Notes under the pieces: generated by a model
The model's database searches: none
The model's input: only the letters and a program-made list of their open reading frames with translations
Told to the model about the DNA's origin: nothing
Assembly: GCA_910584915.1 (NCBI GenBank)
Contig: CAJUDM010000011.1
Span: 38,038-102,037 of the forward strand
Reading direction: 5' to 3'
Source: an uncultured Lachnospiraceae bacterium
GTDB lineage: Bacteria; Bacillota; Clostridia; Lachnospirales; Lachnospiraceae
DNA length: 64,000 nucleotides
Translations under genes and position numbers: made by a program
Shown: positions 41,677 to 50,796 of the stretch, piece after piece
How positions within the stretch are numbered: the first letter of the stretch is position 1
How the letters are laid out: each line of letters opens with the position of its first letter

Positions 41677-42200
41677 TATTGACCCGCTCGCGATCAGAGC
41701 AATTATGATAAATGAAGTTGTCCCCTCCGACCCCTCGCAGGATTTTTATGGAACCCCCGGCGCAGATTACCTGAAGACAACTATCCCTCTTTTTCAGAGG
41801 GCAGGGGCAGAAGTTACTTCCATTCAGGAGATACTGCAACTGGGCATCTATATCACAAATGCAGTAAAAACGCCGAAGACAGAATATGCTGTTGATAAAA
41901 GCAGCATTAAAAAAAGTCTGCCTTATTTGGAAGCAGAACTTTCTTTATTCTCCAATATAAAAGTTATTATGCTTATGGGCGACGTCGCAAAGAAAGCCTT
42001 TAACATGATTGCGAAAAAGGCAACAAAAAAATGTTATTCCCGCTGTTTCTACCTATAAATTGCGAAACAGTGAAATCTATTATAAGGGTATCAGGGTAAT
42101 GCCGTCATACATAATGACAGGGGGAAATATCCTGATCGAAAAATCAAAAGTGACAATGACGACTGAGGATATTGCAGCCATGTTAGGAATAATCCTATAG
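41677..42200 (+). pseudogene. Frameshifted uracil-DNA glycosylase family gene
   Basis: Reads IDPLAIRAIMINEVVPSDPS, FYGTPGADYLKTTIPLFQRA and NIKVIMLMGDVAKKAFNMIA, a recognisable UDG-superfamily protein, to about 42024. There a run of seven A (one short of the expected eight) shifts the frame; the next frame continues NVIPAVSTYKLRNSEIYYKG and RVMPSYIMTGGNILIEKSKV to a TAG at 42200. The N-terminus is also lost at the junction with the preceding remnant. Inactive unless the homopolymer changes. Confidence 0.8.
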
Positions 42201-42251
42201 CGCCATATTAAGAATTCAAACAGCAAGTGGCATAAGTTTAGAGGCTTACTC

Positions 42252-42491
42252 CTACACCACCGCCTCCACCAGCACCTTAGCCCCAAGCACAACACGCCGC
42301 ACTCCAATATCCTTATTCTTATTAAAATTGAAGCTCAGCATATACCCCTTCTTCAAATGATAATGCTCCATATAATCCATGAGTTGTCTCTCTCCGCGCT
42401 CATGGTATGCATTTCCCCGCCAGATCTTCAACTCGATCACGATCTGCTTCCGCGGACGTCCATATTCAAAATTTCCTGGAATATAACCCAT
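42252..42491 (-). pseudogene. C-terminal fragment of a PDDEXK_9 (DUF1703) ATPase
   Basis: 79 residues ending a nuclease-like domain: VIELKIWRGNAYHERGERQL and YHLKKGYMLSFNFNKNKDIG are the hallmark tail of the large AAA_ATPase/PDDEXK_9 proteins of Clostridia and Bacteroides. The ~450-residue N-terminal part is absent, so this is a remnant. Confidence 0.75.
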
Positions 42492-42544
42492 ACCGACCTC
42501 TCCTTCGGCTAATTTTTACTGCCATTATATTTTAGCCGTATCAA

Positions 42545-43885
42545 TCAGTTATTTCCAGTTACATTTTCGGCTATTTTTTCACCGTTTTGTTTCCTCCCCA
42601 GGTACTCACTCACCGCAAACAACGGCACATTCACCATCCAGTCCTGCTCCCTGTAATTCGACATGGATGTCCTGACCGCATCCGTGAGCCTATACTTTGT
42701 GACAAGCGCTCTCAGACTTTTCGCCTGCAGATTCTCCTCCGCCTTCACCTCCACCGGGATCACTTTACCCTCCACCTGTACTACAAAATCGACTTCTCCC
42801 CCGGAAGCCGGCGCGCTGTAATAATAAAGCTCTGTCTCTGCTGCCGCCAACTCCTGCGCCACAAACTGTTCCGTCAAAGCACCCTTAAATTCCGTAAATA
42901 TCGCATTTTTTTCCAGAAGCGTGACCGCCGCTATATCTCCTTTTGCTGCCAACAGGCCCACATCCAGCATATATATCTTAAAAGCCGCCATATCCAGATA
43001 CGATATCAGAGGCATACCCGGCTTTTCGATCCTTCTGCTCTTATGGATCAGCCCGCAGTCCAAAAGCCATTGTATAGCCATCTCAAACTCTTTCGCTCTG
43101 GCGCCCTCCCTGAGAGCTCCGTAAATAAACTTTTTATTTTCCTTTGCCAACTGCATCGGAATGGAATCCCACACCATCTGAATCCGCGGAACCGTCTCCT
43201 TAGGCGCATGTTTGGAAAAATCATTGGAATAATAGAGCAAAAGCTGTTTTTGGACATCCCTTACCTCAGCCAGATCATCCGTCTCAATATAAGCCAGAAC
43301 CGCTTCCGGCATTCCGCCGACATAATAATACTTTCTGAGCAGATCGATGTACTTCCCCGAAAATGCATTGACCATCCCGTAATCTCCGCTTTCCAGAAGC
43401 GACACAAGTTCTTTCTCTCCCGCCGCCAGCAGAAATTCTTTATAATTCAGCGGATACAGATTTAAAAAATCCACTTTTCCCACAGGGAAAGAAGTCCCCT
43501 GATGCAGTGCCACACCCAGAAGAGACCCCGCCGCGACGATCGCATATTCCGATGCCTCCTCATAAAAATATTTCAGCGCCGCCAGCGCCTTCGGCACTTC
43601 CTGCACCTCATCAAAGATCAGAAGAGTATTTTCCGCTCCAAAGGCTTTTCCGCTTTCTACCCTCAGTGCAGAGAGGATCCTTCCGATATCATAATCCAGT
43701 TCGAAAACATTTTTCATATGTTCGTTGTTGTCAAAATTGATATACACCGTGTTCTCAAAACAGCGTTTCCCGAACTCCTTCATGATCCAGGTCTTCCCAA
43801 CCTGCCTTGCTCCCCTGATGATCAACGGCTTTCTGTTCCTTTTATTTTTCCACTTTTGCAGCTGTTCCAGTAAAAGTCTCTCCAT
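42545..43885 (-). CDS. AAA_14/DUF4143 family ATP-binding protein
   Basis: 446 residues from ATG 43885. AAA_14 domain: IIRGARQVGKTWIMKEFGKR (Walker A), LLIFDEVQEVPKALAALKYF (Walker B), AAGSLLGVAL (sensor). DUF4143 C-terminal part: TEQFVAQELAAA and ASGGEVDFVVQVEGKVIPVE, a restriction-endonuclease-like fold with Asp and VEVK. These proteins are widespread, often multicopy and of unknown function. Three 21-bp direct repeats stand before it and run up to an in-frame upstream start (43945), suggesting autoregulation. Confidence 0.88.
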   Translation of the reverse strand: MERLLLEQLQKWKNKRNRKPLIIRGARQVGKTWIMKEFGKRCFENTVYINFDNNEHMKNVFELDYDIGRILSALRVESGKAFGAENTLLIFDEVQEVPKALAALKYFYEEASEYAIVAAGSLLGVALHQGTSFPVGKVDFLNLYPLNYKEFLLAAGEKELVSLLESGDYGMVNAFSGKYIDLLRKYYYVGGMPEAVLAYIETDDLAEVRDVQKQLLLYYSNDFSKHAPKETVPRIQMVWDSIPMQLAKENKKFIYGALREGARAKEFEMAIQWLLDCGLIHKSRRIEKPGMPLISYLDMAAFKIYMLDVGLLAAKGDIAAVTLLEKNAIFTEFKGALTEQFVAQELAAAETELYYYSAPASGGEVDFVVQVEGKVIPVEVKAEENLQAKSLRALVTKYRLTDAVRTSMSNYREQDWMVNVPLFAVSEYLGRKQNGEKIAENVTGNN

Positions 43886-43921
43886 ATACAATACACCTCT
43901 GTCTGTTATTATATACAGTAT

Positions 43922-44006
43922 TACATTTTTTAGTCGCACTTTCAAGGTATTTTTACATTTTTTAGTCGCACTTTTCCTGTTATTCTACATTTTTTAGTCG
44001 CACTTT
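43922..44006. repeat. Three 21-bp direct repeats at exact 32-bp period
   Basis: TACATTTTTTAGTCGCACTTT occurs without change at 43922, 43954 and 43986, separated by unrelated 11-bp spacers. The 32-bp period is about three helical turns, so the copies face the same side of the DNA. It lies immediately upstream of the AAA/DUF4143 gene. Confidence 0.9.
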
Positions 44007-44044
44007 TCCATCGTACAGCATAAAATCCCAAATACCCACAAAAT

Positions 44045-44083
44045 AAGAGCTCCGGATGTGCCACTAAACACCCGAAAGCTCTT
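44045..44083 (-). terminator. Hairpin after the GH78 gene (AGAGCT family)
   Basis: AAGAGCT (44045-44051) pairs with AGCTCTT (44077-44083), with inner CGG/CCG pairing. It lies just past the glycosidase stop on the minus strand and is related in sequence to the hairpins at 46475 and 52061. Confidence 0.55.
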
Positions 44084-44095
44084 CTCGCTGCATCG

Positions 44096-46405
44096 CTATC
44101 TCACCACTTCAACATCCTGCGGCACCTCGTAATCAAGCTTAAAATTCCCCTCCTCTATCCGCCAGGACACCCTGATCTCTCCCACAGGCGTTTTCACCGT
44201 CCCCGACGCGTTTTTGAGATATCCCGCCACCGGCGCGATCCGCACTTTTTTATAGCCCGGCGCCGCAGGCCGCACCCCCAGCGTAATGCTCGGCAGTTCA
44301 TATAAAATCAGCGCTCCCCAGGCATGACACTCGCTTCTGGAATACGCCTCTGATTCCACACAGGTCGTGCAGTGCATTTTGATCATATTCCGCCACGCCT
44401 CCCAGTACCGGTCGGTGTAAGCATACAGTCCTGTCTTCTCCAACGCCCGGAACAGATAAAACCGCATGGCGACCGTGCACTGCGTATACCCCTCCTCCTC
44501 TATCGTCCGCAGAAGGTTTCTCTTTCCACTCTCCAAATCCACCGTGTCCGTCAAAAGCGCAAACACCTGACAGTGTTGAGAATACTCCTCCACTCCCGGT
44601 CCATCCTGCAGCATACCGTTCTCACCCGTGCAGAACGTGCGCACAGCCTCTTTTGCTCTCTCCGCGCGCCCCCTGTAGGTCCTCGCCTCCTCCTTTCGCC
44701 CGAGAAAATCCGCCAGATACGCCGCGTGCTGCAGCCCATAGATATACAGAAGCGTCTCCATCGTCAGCGCCCCCTTAAGCCCTGCCGTCGGCATCCCGCT
44801 GGTATCGTTCCACTCGTCCGCCCAGTCGATGAAAGACCAGAACCTCGCCTCCATATTGATGCCGCCGACCTTCTCGACATACCCCTCCTTCGTCAGATGC
44901 CGCTCAAAATAATGCAGGATCTGATCAATGGCAGGCATATGCTCCGCCGCCAGAACCGAATCTCCGAAGTACATCATATGATCGTACACCATCAGAATAT
45001 AGTAGATTGAAAATCCCGGGATCACATTCGTATTACAGTTCGGGTAGGAACAGTTGAGCAGGCCGTCATAGCGCTGGGAGCGCCTCAGATCGTCCATACA
45101 TTTTCTCGCCAGCCGGTCGTCCGCACTCACCGCATAGGTGTACAGTATCTGCGTCCTCGCATCCATGATATACTGCAACTGCTCATAGAACGGACAGTCC
45201 TCATAGGTCTCATGCATACACCTGCGCAGCGTGCGCTCGCTGATCTCCCAGATCTGCCCAAGAGACGGGTCCGACGTCCTCACCGAAGTCTCTATCTGCA
45301 GCGGATATCCTGTCTCCTCGTAGTCCAATCCCTGAAGCGTAAGCGCCTCCCCCTTCGTCCTGATATGCAGCCGGACAAAGCGGAACGTCCGAAACCAGTA
45401 AGGTTCATAGACCTCCGGTTCCTCCTCCCCGCCGATCCCCGCCACATGATAGAAATCCTCATAGCCCTGTAGATGTCCGCGTTCTCTGTCGATGCGGTCC
45501 GCCTTCACCGGGATGTGCTCCGGTCCCACGAAACCGTCCTGCACATACGCCTCCGCATAGAGCAGGGACACCGCCGCATCCCGCCCGCCGGAAAATGCTG
45601 CTCTGACATAGCCTGTCATCTCTTCCCCGGCGTCCAGTTCCACAATAACCTCGTCATCTGCCGGGATGACAAGCTCTCTCCTGCCGCTCAGAAACTCCTC
45701 CCACTCTTCTCTCCCGCAGTCAGACTTTTTCAGATCCATCACGCCCTGAAACCTGCGTTTTTTCCGATACATACAGGGAATATTTCTCGGCTTCAAATTC
45801 CCCGGGCTCACCGCCTCCGGCACAAGTTTCCTGATATAGGGCTTCGCCGCCTGCCAGCCGCTGTCGTCAAACGAAGTCTCCCGCCAGCCGAAGGTTTCCG
45901 GACTGCCAGCCGCCCTCTCATGGATCACCAGCGGCGCAAAACGCTCCTCCTCCCGGTAGAAAGAGACACTTCTGTCGATCATGCACTTCCAGGAACCGTC
46001 CGCGGACACATCGATCCTGTTCCCCACCATGTCCTCGATCTCCCCCCGCACAAACAGCCCGGGCACGGAAGTCCGAAACATCCCGTGGTTCCCCGCCGCC
46101 GGATCCTCCGGGTAACGCAGCACCGACACCCCTATGATATTGACGCCCCTCTCCAGCCAGGGAAGCAGATCGATGGTATCATAAAACCACACCTGATGAT
46201 CCCCCCTGCTCGATCCCACCTCCACCAATTTGCCGTTAATATACAATTTATATCTGGTATCCGCTGAAATACGCAGCTTTCCCGCATAAGGCTCTTTTGT
46301 CAGCTCCACCCTCCTGCGAAACAGCATAATGCGGGGCGTATCCTTGTCCTCCGCGCTCCAGCAGGGATTCCATATCCAGTTGGAATCTTTCATGTACTCT
46401 TTCAT
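44096..46405 (-). CDS. GH78-like alpha-L-rhamnosidase
   Basis: 769 residues with the multi-domain layout of family 78: an N-terminal beta-sandwich (RISADTRYKLYINGKLVEVG), a Bac_rhamnosid region (VIVELDAGEEMTGYVRAAFS), then the (alpha/alpha)6 barrel (TYEDCPFYEQLQYIMDARTQ, FWSFIDWADEWNDTSGMP with acidic residues of the active site) and a C-terminal sandwich (GYLKNASGTVKTPVGEIRVS). No signal peptide, so it probably acts on imported rhamnosides. ATG 46405 follows GGAGAGG. It neighbours rhaD, supporting rhamnose release. Confidence 0.85.
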   Translation of the reverse strand: MKEYMKDSNWIWNPCWSAEDKDTPRIMLFRRRVELTKEPYAGKLRISADTRYKLYINGKLVEVGSSRGDHQVWFYDTIDLLPWLERGVNIIGVSVLRYPEDPAAGNHGMFRTSVPGLFVRGEIEDMVGNRIDVSADGSWKCMIDRSVSFYREEERFAPLVIHERAAGSPETFGWRETSFDDSGWQAAKPYIRKLVPEAVSPGNLKPRNIPCMYRKKRRFQGVMDLKKSDCGREEWEEFLSGRRELVIPADDEVIVELDAGEEMTGYVRAAFSGGRDAAVSLLYAEAYVQDGFVGPEHIPVKADRIDRERGHLQGYEDFYHVAGIGGEEEPEVYEPYWFRTFRFVRLHIRTKGEALTLQGLDYEETGYPLQIETSVRTSDPSLGQIWEISERTLRRCMHETYEDCPFYEQLQYIMDARTQILYTYAVSADDRLARKCMDDLRRSQRYDGLLNCSYPNCNTNVIPGFSIYYILMVYDHMMYFGDSVLAAEHMPAIDQILHYFERHLTKEGYVEKVGGINMEARFWSFIDWADEWNDTSGMPTAGLKGALTMETLLYIYGLQHAAYLADFLGRKEEARTYRGRAERAKEAVRTFCTGENGMLQDGPGVEEYSQHCQVFALLTDTVDLESGKRNLLRTIEEEGYTQCTVAMRFYLFRALEKTGLYAYTDRYWEAWRNMIKMHCTTCVESEAYSRSECHAWGALILYELPSITLGVRPAAPGYKKVRIAPVAGYLKNASGTVKTPVGEIRVSWRIEEGNFKLDYEVPQDVEVVR

Positions 46406-46474
46406 ACTATTTATAACCTCTCCACATTGCTTCTGATTTTGAAACATTCACAGCCCAACCCAGCCACAAAACAA

Positions 46475-46513
46475 GAGCTCTCAATATGTCTATATACTAA
46501 CATCTGAAAGCTC
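46475..46513 (-). terminator. Hairpin between rhaD and the GH78 gene (AGAGCT family)
   Basis: GAGCTCTCA (46475-46483) pairs with TGAAAGCTC (46505-46513), 8 of 9. Similar in stem and loop to the 52061 hairpin. It may terminate or attenuate transcription entering the rhamnosidase gene. Confidence 0.5.
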
Positions 46514-46621
46514 TCATTTATATCCTTATTTTGCTCTGTCTATCCTTTTCCTGACTATTTTTTACTTTCCCCGCTGACAGCTTCCGGTGTCACTTTACTA
46601 TCGTTTTAACCCCAGCTGCCC

Positions 46622-47449
46622 CTATTTCTCATACAAAAACCGCTCCGGCAGCTCCACCTTAAACGCCTCCGCCAGCCTGCGGAACTCATCCGGCTTTATC
46701 GTCTGCCGCTTCGCCGGCGCCATGGAGAGCACCTTCACCAGGATCTCGGCGGACTTCTCGATCGTGTGCATCAGCCCGAAGGTGTTGTGCGCGCCCTCTC
46801 CGGCACAGAAAATCCCATGGTGCGCCCAGATCGCGGCGTCATACTTCTCCATCAGCCTGCTGGTCGCCTCCGCGATCTCTCTGCCGCCGGGCACCATCCA
46901 GCCCACGACGCCGATGCCGTCCGGGAAGACAACAGGACACTCCGTCGCCATCTCCCACAGCTCGCGGGTGAACACCTCATCCTCCAGAGGCAATACAAAA
47001 GTCAATGCAATAATATTCGCGGGATGCGCGTGGTAGATCACGCGGTATCTGCCGTTTGTCACGCGCTTTTTCACCGCATGGTTCATCAGATGGCTCGGCA
47101 GCTCGCTGGTCGGCTTTCCGCCCTCCACCAGCCCCCATTTCAACTGATAGTTTTCCCCCTTATCGTCCAGCTCGATGATCGCCAGCGTCGCCTCCGGATC
47201 ATCCTTGATATCGCGGAAAAATTTGCCGCTCCCGGTGACAAGGAAAAACTCCCCCGCCAGCTCCGGCACGCTGGCGCCGATGGGCACCCAGGGACCATCA
47301 TTGCTCAGCCTGCTCTTTATCAGTTCGATCTCCTCCGGCTTGATGCGGTAGGACAGATTGCCCCCGTTCCTCTCATGCCACCCCAAGCGGAAACCGTCGT
47401 CCGCCATGCGGATAAACCCCTGCACAAATGTCATGTCCAAAATCTTCAT
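46622..47449 (-). CDS. rhaD: Rhamnulose-1-phosphate aldolase
   Basis: 275 residues of the class II aldolase family. Zinc ligands H140, H142 (YHAHPANIIALT) and H211 (AHHGIFCAG) and catalytic E116 (KPTSELPSH) match E. coli RhaD positions within one residue. It splits rhamnulose-1-phosphate into dihydroxyacetone phosphate and lactaldehyde. rhaA and rhaB are not in the window. ATG 47449 follows GGAGG. Confidence 0.93.
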   Translation of the reverse strand: MKILDMTFVQGFIRMADDGFRLGWHERNGGNLSYRIKPEEIELIKSRLSNDGPWVPIGASVPELAGEFFLVTGSGKFFRDIKDDPEATLAIIELDDKGENYQLKWGLVEGGKPTSELPSHLMNHAVKKRVTNGRYRVIYHAHPANIIALTFVLPLEDEVFTRELWEMATECPVVFPDGIGVVGWMVPGGREIAEATSRLMEKYDAAIWAHHGIFCAGEGAHNTFGLMHTIEKSAEILVKVLSMAPAKRQTIKPDEFRRLAEAFKVELPERFLYEK

Positions 47450-47628
47450 AGAAATACCTCCTGTTCTGTATCATGTCTGCCTTTCCGATAATACATATGT
47501 AACATTTCTGCGCCGCCCCGTCAAGCCACATCACGATCCGAAAACATTTCTTATCAATTTTCATCTGTCCCCCAATACAGCAGCCCAAAAGGAAACAAAA
47601 TTCTCAGGGTACCCCTTAAAAAATACAT

Positions 47629-49188
47629 CTACCCCTCATAAAACCGCATATCATCCCAGACTCTCATCAACTCCGAGCGATCCAGCCTCGCGGTCCTGCT
47701 CTCCCTGTCAAAGATCCGCACCGGAGAATCATACCCGGCAAACCGCAGCCACTCGGGATTCGGATCGCCCGTCTTCGCAAAATTCACCCAGGAACCGTGG
47801 ATCTCCCGGATCAGTCTGTCTACCAGCTCCTCCGATTCATCCTTAAATACAAACTGACTGAAATGGAAATCCATCGTGCCGAAAGACAGCGGCAGTTCAA
47901 AGGCATGGGACGCCAGCCATCCTGTCTCCCACCCGGTTTTCGTGATGCACTCATAGCGGTACATCCAGACATCCTTCGTGTATTTTCTCTGCGCCTCCGC
48001 CACTTTGACGGACGGCATCTGGAACGCGTAATCCGTCGCGAACGAAATAAACGGATACGCCCCCTCCTGCTCAAAATTTTCCTTGACTGGCGGCACCGTG
48101 CTCATGGAAAACTCCGCCTGCGCCTTAAACCTGATGAACCTGTCGTTCTTTGACGGATGTTAATAATCGATCACCCGCGGGATCGCGTCCGCGTGACCGT
48201 TTTTCTCCATCATCTCGGCGACCATGGACCAGGAGTTGGGGAAACCGGTCTTCTCCGGATGGACAAACATGGTCCCCTCCTGAAGATTCGTGCCGATGAT
48301 CAGCTTCACGCCCTCCGCGCTGCCCTTTCTGATCGCGTCGATCGGCATCTCCGGCAGCAGATCGTCGATCACAGGTCCCGGCAGAAACATACCGGGATTT
48401 CTGTACTGATGGTGCTCCGCCACATAGGCGACACCCTTTAAGAGCGCAAAGGGCTCCATCTCCTTCAGCTTCGGAATATCTTTCTCCGTCATCCCCATCC
48501 CCTCGAGATACAGATCCATATTCTCCCTCGCCATTTCGTGCGTCATCACACAGTTGGGAAGGCCGCTCTGCGCGACCGCTTTCTGAAAGATCCCTTTTAC
48601 GGCAGGCATGGCGAGCATATTCACGACGCTCGCTCCCCCCGCCGACTCCCCGTTGATCGTCACATTCTCCGGGTCTCCGCCGAAAGCGGCTATATTATCG
48701 CGGACCCAGTGCATCGCCATGATCTGATCCGAGAGCCCGCAGTTGCTCTCAAAATCCTCGCAGCCGGGATACGTCGTAAAATCATAAAAACCAAGCACAC
48801 TCATGCGGTACTGAAATGATACGAACACCAGTCCATCATCAGCGAAATGTTTCCCGTTGTAGAGAGGCACATTCGCCGCCCCGGTCGTGTAGCCGCCCCC
48901 GTGGATATACACGAACACCGGCAGCTTTTCCCCCTTTGCCGGACGCTGGATATTGATCGTCAGGCAGTCCTCAGAGCCCTTGTTCACGCCCTCGTCATTC
49001 TGTATCGCCTCCGGCCCGTACTCCTTCGCGTCAAACACCCCGTCCCAGGGCTCTACCTCCTGCGCTCTCTTAAAACGAAGCTCTCCCACAGGCGGCTTCG
49101 CGTAGGGAATGCCCAGGTACTCGATCCGCCCCTCCCTGAGATATCCTCTTACCTTCCCGCTCTTTGTATTTACGATATAGTCACACAT
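47629..49188 (-). pseudogene. Type B carboxylesterase interrupted by one in-frame stop
   Basis: One continuous frame for a ~519-residue carboxylesterase, broken only by TAA at 48160-48162. Before it: GIPYAKPPVGELRFK, oxyanion HGGGY, nucleophile S182 (GESAGGAS) and acid E304 (GTNLQEGTMF). After it, in the same frame, HPSKNDRFIRFKAQAEFS leads to ASHAFELPLSFGT, which holds the catalytic His, and the rest of the domain. The 342-residue product would lack that His. Start ATG 49188 has GAGGG upstream. Intact relatives might deacetylate plant glycans, which suits this rhamnoside cluster. A recent nonsense mutation or a sequencing error are both possible. Confidence 0.85.
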
Positions 49189-49292
49189 GTCTTTTCCCTC
49201 GCCTTTAAACTGTACGGCCACAGCATCTTCCGCCGCAGCCGCCTGTTGTAAAATACGATTTCGTCCGTGATCTGCCCCTTTGAAACCGCATA

Positions 49293-50699
49293 TTATCTAT
49301 GCCTCTCTTCCAGCTCCTTTTGAATCTTCGGCAGTTCTTTATCCAGCTTGTAGGTCAGCATGATAATGAATGTCACTGCGATCATGCCCACCGGCAGCCA
49401 GTTGTAGAGGAAGGAGATCGCCGACTTCGCAGACTCGCTCTGAACCGCAGCTTCTCCACTGTAGCCTCCGAAGTCAAGAATCCAGCCGAGCACCACCTGC
49501 CCGATGCCAAGCCCCAGTTTCTGCGCCGCGGAAATCGCCGCATTGCCCATGCCCACCGTCTTAAAGCCGTCTTTCCACTCTCCGTATTCCAGCGTATCCG
49601 CCACCATGCCGAACGCCATGCCGCCTGCGGCGCCCAGCCCGATACCTTTCAGCGCGTTGAATACCACCAGCAGCGCCACATTCGTCCCCGCAAATCCGGT
49701 TCCGAGGAAGCCAAGCCCCATGCCCACGAGCCCTACCATGTATGTCATATGCTTTCCGAACTTCTTCATGAAAAACGGGGTGAAGAACATGGTGGCAAAC
49801 TGGGCGATGGACAGCGCGTTGTTCACCGGCGTGTAGAGCGAGTAATCCCCCAGCACATCCGCACAGTAGAAGATCGCGCCCGCCGAGTACATCACGATGA
49901 TAAAGAAGATCACAAACATCGCAAAGATCATGGACAGCCAGTATCTATTCGTAAACAGGGACTTCAAAGCCTTTCCTGTGGGCACATCATCCTTGGGCTT
50001 CTCGCCGTTTTCGATCTGTACGCCGGTTCTCTCCTTTGTCCCGCATGCGCAGATCAATGCGGAAACCACGATCAGGATACCCACCACGATCGTCGCCATC
50101 GTCCAGCCTTTCTGCGCTTCCAGCATATACGGTTCCGCCGCGCCGGAAAATTTCACGACCATCGCCATAAAGAACGTATTCATACAGATGTTGGCGATCG
50201 TCTGAAAGATCATGCTGATATTTCCAAGCATCCCGTGTTCATAGCTGTCCGTCGTACTCAACGAGATCAGTGAATTATAGGGTACAAACATCGCCGTATA
50301 GAACACAGCGTTCACCAGATTGTAAAGGATAAATACATATATGTACTTGATGATTCCCGTCATTGACGCCGGGATGCTGAACAACAGGACTGTGGATATC
50401 GCAAGCGGGATACACATCCGGATCAGCCATACCCTCGCCTTGCCGAATTTCGAGTGTGTCCCGTCCACGATCCGCCCCATGATCAGATCGGAGACGCCGT
50501 CAAACAGTTTGGAAATCGCAATGATCATACTGACCACCGCCGCGTCAACCAATGACACATCTGTCAGGTATTTCATCAGGAAAGCCGACATCATGCCGTT
50601 TACCCACGCCATACCAAAGTTACCCATACCATAGCCGATCCGGTCGTTCCAGCCAAGCCTGGCGTTCGGATCGTTTGTCTTCGATGCAAAACTGAACAT
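49293..50699 (-). CDS. GPH-family sugar:cation symporter (MelB-like)
   Basis: 468 residues with about 12 membrane helices. The glycoside-pentoside-hexuronide signature is visible: NDRIGYGMGNFGMAWVNGMM at the N-terminus, then SKLFDGVSDLIMGRIVDGTH, FGKARVWLIRMCIPLA and YNSLISLSTTDSYEHGML. These carriers import glycosides with Na+ or H+. Its place between the two glycosidase genes suggests uptake of a rhamnoside, degraded inside the cell. Confidence 0.9.
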   Translation of the reverse strand: MFSFASKTNDPNARLGWNDRIGYGMGNFGMAWVNGMMSAFLMKYLTDVSLVDAAVVSMIIAISKLFDGVSDLIMGRIVDGTHSKFGKARVWLIRMCIPLAISTVLLFSIPASMTGIIKYIYVFILYNLVNAVFYTAMFVPYNSLISLSTTDSYEHGMLGNISMIFQTIANICMNTFFMAMVVKFSGAAEPYMLEAQKGWTMATIVVGILIVVSALICACGTKERTGVQIENGEKPKDDVPTGKALKSLFTNRYWLSMIFAMFVIFFIIVMYSAGAIFYCADVLGDYSLYTPVNNALSIAQFATMFFTPFFMKKFGKHMTYMVGLVGMGLGFLGTGFAGTNVALLVVFNALKGIGLGAAGGMAFGMVADTLEYGEWKDGFKTVGMGNAAISAAQKLGLGIGQVVLGWILDFGGYSGEAAVQSESAKSAISFLYNWLPVGMIAVTFIIMLTYKLDKELPKIQKELEERHR

Positions 50700-50796
50700 T
50701 TTCTTCTCCTCCGCTCTCTTTTCTTATTTTATAGGAAACTCTCTTTTCCTGCCACAACAGCCGCTCTGCCTCGACATCTCTTCCCATGCCGCCGCT

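Noticed and set aside
43922..44006. CRISPR array
   Set aside because: Only three 21-bp repeats with 11-bp spacers and no cas genes; spacing is wrong for CRISPR.
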